Assembly (NCBI GenBank): GCA_036399695.1 | Contig: DASWMP010000379.1 | Span: 1 to 32,549 of the forward strand | Length of the DNA: 32,549 bases | Origin: DASVEE01 sp036399695 | GTDB lineage: Bacteria; Acidobacteriota; Thermoanaerobaculia; Gp7-AA8 | Direction of reading: 5' to 3' | Shown here: piece after piece, positions 29,672 to 32,549 of the stretch | How the letters are laid out: each line of letters opens with the position of its first letter | Position numbering within the stretch: the first letter of the stretch is position 1 | Position numbers and translations under genes: made by a program | Notes under the pieces: model-generated | Database searches by the model: none | What the model was told of the DNA's origin: nothing | The model's input: the letters and a program-made list of their open reading frames with translations, nothing else

Positions 29672-30703
29672 GTGAACACAATCTCTGAAGACGCGGCGTG
29701 GCAGGCAGTGCTCGAACGCGACCGGCGGTTCGATGGGCGGTTCGTGTTCGGCGTGACGTCGACCGGGATCTACTGCCGGCCGTCGTGCCCGGCGCGGAGG
29801 CCGGGGCGCGGCAATGTCCGGTTCTTCGAGGCGCGGGACGCCGCCGAGCGCGAAGGCTTCCGGGCCTGCAAGCGGTGCGGGAAGGACGAGACGCCGCTCG
29901 CGGAGCGCGTCCGGCAGGTGCTGGACCGGCACGTCGAAGAAGGGATCACGCTCGACGAGCTGGCGAAAGCGACCGGCAGCAGCGCGCATCACCTCCAGCG
30001 TGTCTTCAAGCGGGAGGTCGGCGTGTCGCCGAAGGAGTACCTGGCGGCCCGCCGCGCCGAACGGCTCAAGAACGAACTGAAGGAAGGGAAATCCGTGACC
30101 GACGCCATCTATGAATCAGGCTATGGCTCCAGCAGCCGCCTCTACTCCCAGACGAACGCCCGCCTCGGCATGACGCCGGCCACGTACCGCGACGGCGGCC
30201 GCGGGATGCTGATCCGCTACACGACCGTGAGCACCCCCCTCGGGCGGATGCTCGTCGCCCTCACCCGCCGCGGCGTCTGCGCCGTCTCCCTCGGCGACGA
30301 CGACGCGACGCTGGCAGACGGACTGCGGCACGAGTATCCGAACGCGACGCTCGAACGCGCCGGCGACGCCGAGCTCACGCAGGCCGTCGGCGCGATCGTC
30401 GAGCAGCTCGAAGGGCGCGCCTCCGCGATCGACTTGCCGCTCGACGTCCAGGCCACGGCCTTCCAGTTGCGCGTCTGGAACGCCCTGCGCCAGATCCCCT
30501 ACGGTGAGACCCGCACGTATGCCGAGGTGGCGGCGGCCATCGGCAAGCCGGAGGCGGTACGGGCGGTGGCGAGCGCCTGTGCACGGAACCGCGTGGCGCT
30601 GGTCGTCCCCTGCCACCGCGTCGTGCGCGGCGATGGCGGACGGGGCGGCTATCGCTGGGGCGTCGACCGCAAGGAACAGCTCCTGAAGAAAGAGAACGGC
30701 TGA
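29672..30703 (+). CDS. ada: Ada, bifunctional DNA alkylation repair protein and transcription activator
   Basis: 343 aa from GTG 29672 (TTG 29663 is an alternative). The N-terminal zinc domain has Y-C35-R-P-S-C39 and C66-K-R-C69; C35 matches the methylphosphotriester acceptor Cys38 of E. coli Ada. An AraC-type helix-turn-helix covers about 80-175 (H-H-L-Q-R-V-F-K-R; Y-G-S-S-S-R-L-Y). The C-terminal methyltransferase has the acceptor Cys (about 314) in V-P-C-H-R-V-V-R. All three domains are intact, so it should both repair methylated DNA and act as methylation-activated regulator. No obvious Ada box is visible upstream. Confidence 0.95.
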   Translation: MNTISEDAAWQAVLERDRRFDGRFVFGVTSTGIYCRPSCPARRPGRGNVRFFEARDAAEREGFRACKRCGKDETPLAERVRQVLDRHVEEGITLDELAKATGSSAHHLQRVFKREVGVSPKEYLAARRAERLKNELKEGKSVTDAIYESGYGSSSRLYSQTNARLGMTPATYRDGGRGMLIRYTTVSTPLGRMLVALTRRGVCAVSLGDDDATLADGLRHEYPNATLERAGDAELTQAVGAIVEQLEGRASAIDLPLDVQATAFQLRVWNALRQIPYGETRTYAEVAAAIGKPEAVRAVASACARNRVALVVPCHRVVRGDGGRGGYRWGVDRKEQLLKKENG

Positions 30704-30746
30704 GCAGAGCACGTCACTTGCACTCCCTCCAGGCGAAGGAGGACCT

Positions 30747-31271
30747 ATGGCAAGTCATTGGAACCGCGACGACGACGAACGGAATCGCGGTGAATTTTCC
30801 GGCGGCCCCTACGGACAGATGTCGTCAGGCCAGAACTTTGGCGGCGATTACGCCCGCGACGGAGGCTGGAGCGGCGGCGGCGCGCGAGACGATTACGCGC
30901 GCGAGCGCGGCTGGACAGGCGGCGGCTCCCGCGACGATTACGGCTACGGCAGCAACGTGGCGGCGTCGCGTGACAGCAACCCCGCGACAGGCACGAGCTT
31001 CCGCGGACGCGGCCCGAAGAACTGGCGCCGCTCGGACGAGCGCATCCGGGACGAAGTGGCCGAGCGTCTGACCGAGCATCACGAAGTTGACGCTTCGGAC
31101 ATGGAGATCGAGGTCAAGGATGGCGAGGTGACGCTCACGGGTCACGTGGCCACCCGCCACCAGAAACGCATTGCCGAAGAGATCGCCCTGCACTGCAGCG
31201 GCGTGCACGACGTGCAGAACCGGCTCACCGTGAAGGACCGGACCATTCACATCGGAAAAGCCAGCGAGTAA
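30747..31271 (+). CDS. BON-domain protein with disordered Gly/Asp/Arg-rich N-terminus
   Basis: 174 aa. Residues 1-100 are low complexity, with repeated G-G-x-R-D-D-Y and G-W-(S/T)-G-G-G units. A BON domain follows (about 103-168): D-E-R-I-R-D-E-V-A-E-R-L, I-E-V-K-D-G-E-V-T-L-T-G-H-V, and V-H-D-V-Q-N-R-L-T-V. BON domains bind phospholipids or other ligands and are common in osmotic-stress proteins. No signal peptide is present. GGAGG lies 6-7 bases before the ATG. Confidence 0.85.
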   Translation: MASHWNRDDDERNRGEFSGGPYGQMSSGQNFGGDYARDGGWSGGGARDDYARERGWTGGGSRDDYGYGSNVAASRDSNPATGTSFRGRGPKNWRRSDERIRDEVAERLTEHHEVDASDMEIEVKDGEVTLTGHVATRHQKRIAEEIALHCSGVHDVQNRLTVKDRTIHIGKASE

Positions 31272-31278
31272 GACGTTG

Positions 31279-31301
31279 GGCGGGGGCTCGACGCCCCCGC
31301 C
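31279..31301 (+). terminator. Hairpin after the BON gene
   Basis: GGCGGGGGC-TCGAC-GCCCCCGCC is a perfect 9-bp stem with a 5-base loop, 7 bases after the BON stop. No T-tract follows, so termination strength is uncertain. Confidence 0.6.
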
Positions 31302-31304
31302 TGA

Positions 31305-31500
31305 TGCAAATTGCCGCTGCCGTAGTTTCGGTGGCCGTAGTTCACGCCGCCATCGTTGCCGCGGTCGTAGTTGCCGCCGCGATCGTAATGACCGTTTTCG
31401 TAGTGCCGCCGCCGTAATGGCCGCTGTTGTAGTGCTCGCGAGGACGCTGCCTCCGCTGCCGCAATGCGCGCGTTCACGGTCGTAATCGCCATCCGGGAGC
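31305..31500 (-). pseudogene. Decayed Tyr/Gly/Asn-rich repeat coding remnant
   Basis: Read on the minus strand, fragments in three frames join into a coherent low-complexity protein: G-D-Y-D-R-E-R, then R-E-H-Y-N-S-G-H-Y-G-G, then H-Y-E-N-G-H-Y-D-R-G-G-N-Y-D-R-G-N-D-G-G. At least two frameshifts would be needed. The composition resembles the disordered half of the neighbouring BON protein. No start, ribosome site or intact frame is visible. The rest of the 31272-31601 gap shows nothing else. Confidence 0.35.
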
Positions 31501-31601
31501 CCGTGCGCAATGTCCGATAAAGCTGTAAATCGGGCGCCGCGCGCGATGTGCGAAAGGTGCAAAGGGTGAGCCGGTGAGCGGTGTTACACTGCCTTTCCTC
31601 A

Positions 31602-32549
31602 ATGGGGATCGGGCCCTCGGAATCATCACAAAAGTCCCTGCTCGCCGAGGTCATCCGCCAGTTGCCGGCGGCTGTCATCGTCGTCGAAGCGCCCACCGGC
31701 CGCGTGCTCGCCGCCAACGAACAGTGCGCCGTCATCTGGCGACGTCCTCCGCACTATTCGCAGAACGTCGACGATTATGCCGAGTGGGAAGGATTCCATG
31801 CGGACGGCAGCCCTTACCTCCCGCCGGAATGGCCGATTGCCCGCTCCTTGGGCGGCGAGACCGTTCCACGTGAAGACATCCGCATCCGGCGCGGCGACGG
31901 CACTTACGGTTTCATCCGCGTCAGCTCCGCTCCCCTCCGCGACACCGAAGAGAGAGTGATCGCCGCCGTGGCGACGTTCGTCGACATCACGGACGAGCGC
32001 CGCGAGCAGGAGGCGCTCGCCTTTCTCGCCGAAGCGAGCGCCATGACGGGCGAATCGCTCGTCTTCGAAGAGACGCTGCAGACCATCGCCCGCCTCTCGA
32101 TCCCGAAATTCGCCGATCTGGCGTTCGTCTATCTCGTCGACCGCGCCGGCGAGCTGAAACGCCACGTCAGCGCCGCCGCCACACCGGAGCAGGAGCGGGC
32201 GGTGCGCGACATGTGGGCGCGCTTCCCGCCGGCCACGTCGGCGATCCGTCCGCTCATCGAGTCCGGTCAGTCGCGCCTCGATCGTGTCGTCGCGCCGGGA
32301 GCGTGGGATTACGTCGCCAATCCGGAGCACCGGCGCCTGCTGATGGAGCTCGGCATCCGCTCCGCCATGAACGTCCCGATGCGCGCCTTCGGTCAGACGT
32401 ACGGCATCCTCACATTCGCCATCACCCGCGAGCTCCGCCAGTACGATGAATTCGACCTGTTGATTGGCGAAGAGGTTGGACGGCGCGCCGCATCGGCCGT
32501 CGAGAAGAGCCGGCTCTTCGAAGCGGAGCGCGACACGCGCATCCGTGCC
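31602..32549 (+). CDS. PAS/GAF sensor protein, 3' end outside the window
   Basis: The first 316 codons are visible and the frame is still open at the window's right edge. A PAS domain covers about 10-130 (L-P-A-A-V-I-V-V-E-A-P-T-G-R-V-L-A-A-N ... F-V-D-I-T-D-E-R-R). A GAF domain follows (about 140-305: F-A-D-L-A-F-V-Y-L-V-D, S-A-M-N-V-P-M-R-A-F-G-Q-T-Y-G-I-L-T-F). No signal peptide, so it is a cytosolic sensor; the output (histidine kinase, GGDEF or phosphatase) lies beyond the window. ATG 31602 is preferred; GTG 31581 is in frame upstream. Confidence 0.85.
   Translation, partial: MGIGPSESSQKSLLAEVIRQLPAAVIVVEAPTGRVLAANEQCAVIWRRPPHYSQNVDDYAEWEGFHADGSPYLPPEWPIARSLGGETVPREDIRIRRGDGTYGFIRVSSAPLRDTEERVIAAVATFVDITDERREQEALAFLAEASAMTGESLVFEETLQTIARLSIPKFADLAFVYLVDRAGELKRHVSAAATPEQERAVRDMWARFPPATSAIRPLIESGQSRLDRVVAPGAWDYVANPEHRRLLMELGIRSAMNVPMRAFGQTYGILTFAITRELRQYDEFDLLIGEEVGRRAASAVEKSRLFEAERDTRIRA

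Noticed and set aside
1..32549. tRNA, rRNA, insertion sequence or phage attachment site
   Set aside because: I saw no cloverleaf sequence, rRNA segment, transposase or integrase by eye; a tRNAscan/Infernal run would be needed for certainty.

Overview
The window is GC-rich, densely coded bacterial chromosome from a Gram-negative organism with an outer membrane (TonB-dependent receptor, many lipoproteins). The Oar-like receptor with a carboxypeptidase-regulatory N-terminus, the two lipid-anchored 'sulfatase'-TPR proteins, the M43 metalloprotease and the ImuA/ImuB/DnaE2 set together suggest Acidobacteriota, perhaps near Thermoanaerobaculia. That placement is inference from gene content; no rRNA or tRNA gene is present to confirm it.

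Layout. 1-654 (-): the start of a secreted M43-type metalloprotease behind a sigma-54-type promoter. 1063-7625 (+): the mutagenic translesion cassette imuA, imuB, dnaE2, interrupted between imuB and dnaE2 by a VapBC-type toxin-antitoxin pair. 7684-9341 (+): a JmjC/cupin oxygenase, a secreted protein of unknown function and a receiver-only response regulator. 9431-13823 (-): a compact lasso-peptide operon. 13864-16534: a 61-aa membrane protein, a TlpA-like lipoprotein, ribosomal protein L25 and PRPP synthetase. 16711-18230 (+): four small proteins, three of them membrane or envelope proteins. 18546-24968: two alkaline-phosphatase-superfamily/TPR lipoproteins, an M20 peptidase and a cyanophycinase-like peptidase. 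25104-29497 (-): TonB receptor, beta-rich protein, YHS protein and YHS-thioredoxin protein. 29672-32549 (+): Ada, a BON-domain protein and a truncated PAS/GAF sensor.

The most interesting system is the lasso-peptide operon. On the minus strand it runs nucleotidyltransferase, B2 protease, asparagine-synthetase-like cyclase, a 44-codon precursor, HPr-kinase-like kinase, PqqD-like RRE. Every junction overlaps by 3-4 bases (ATGA, or CTGA for the kinase). The precursor (10644-10778) carries the Y-x2-P-x-L-x3-G-x5-T leader signature. Its predicted 19-residue core has its only internal acidic residue, Asp, at position 9 and ends in Thr, the likely target of the kinase. No dedicated exporter is visible.

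Non-coding structure is also rich. A dispersed GATRGGAC palindrome family occupies four intergenic gaps. REP/MITE-like palindromes with a GGAGTGCGG core fill two convergent gene junctions. A third palindrome type made of about 8-bp units overlaps the presumed start of the second sulfatase-like gene. Three starts (imuA, prs and the M20/sulfatase divergence) lack room for a normal leader and hint at leaderless or overlapping transcription.
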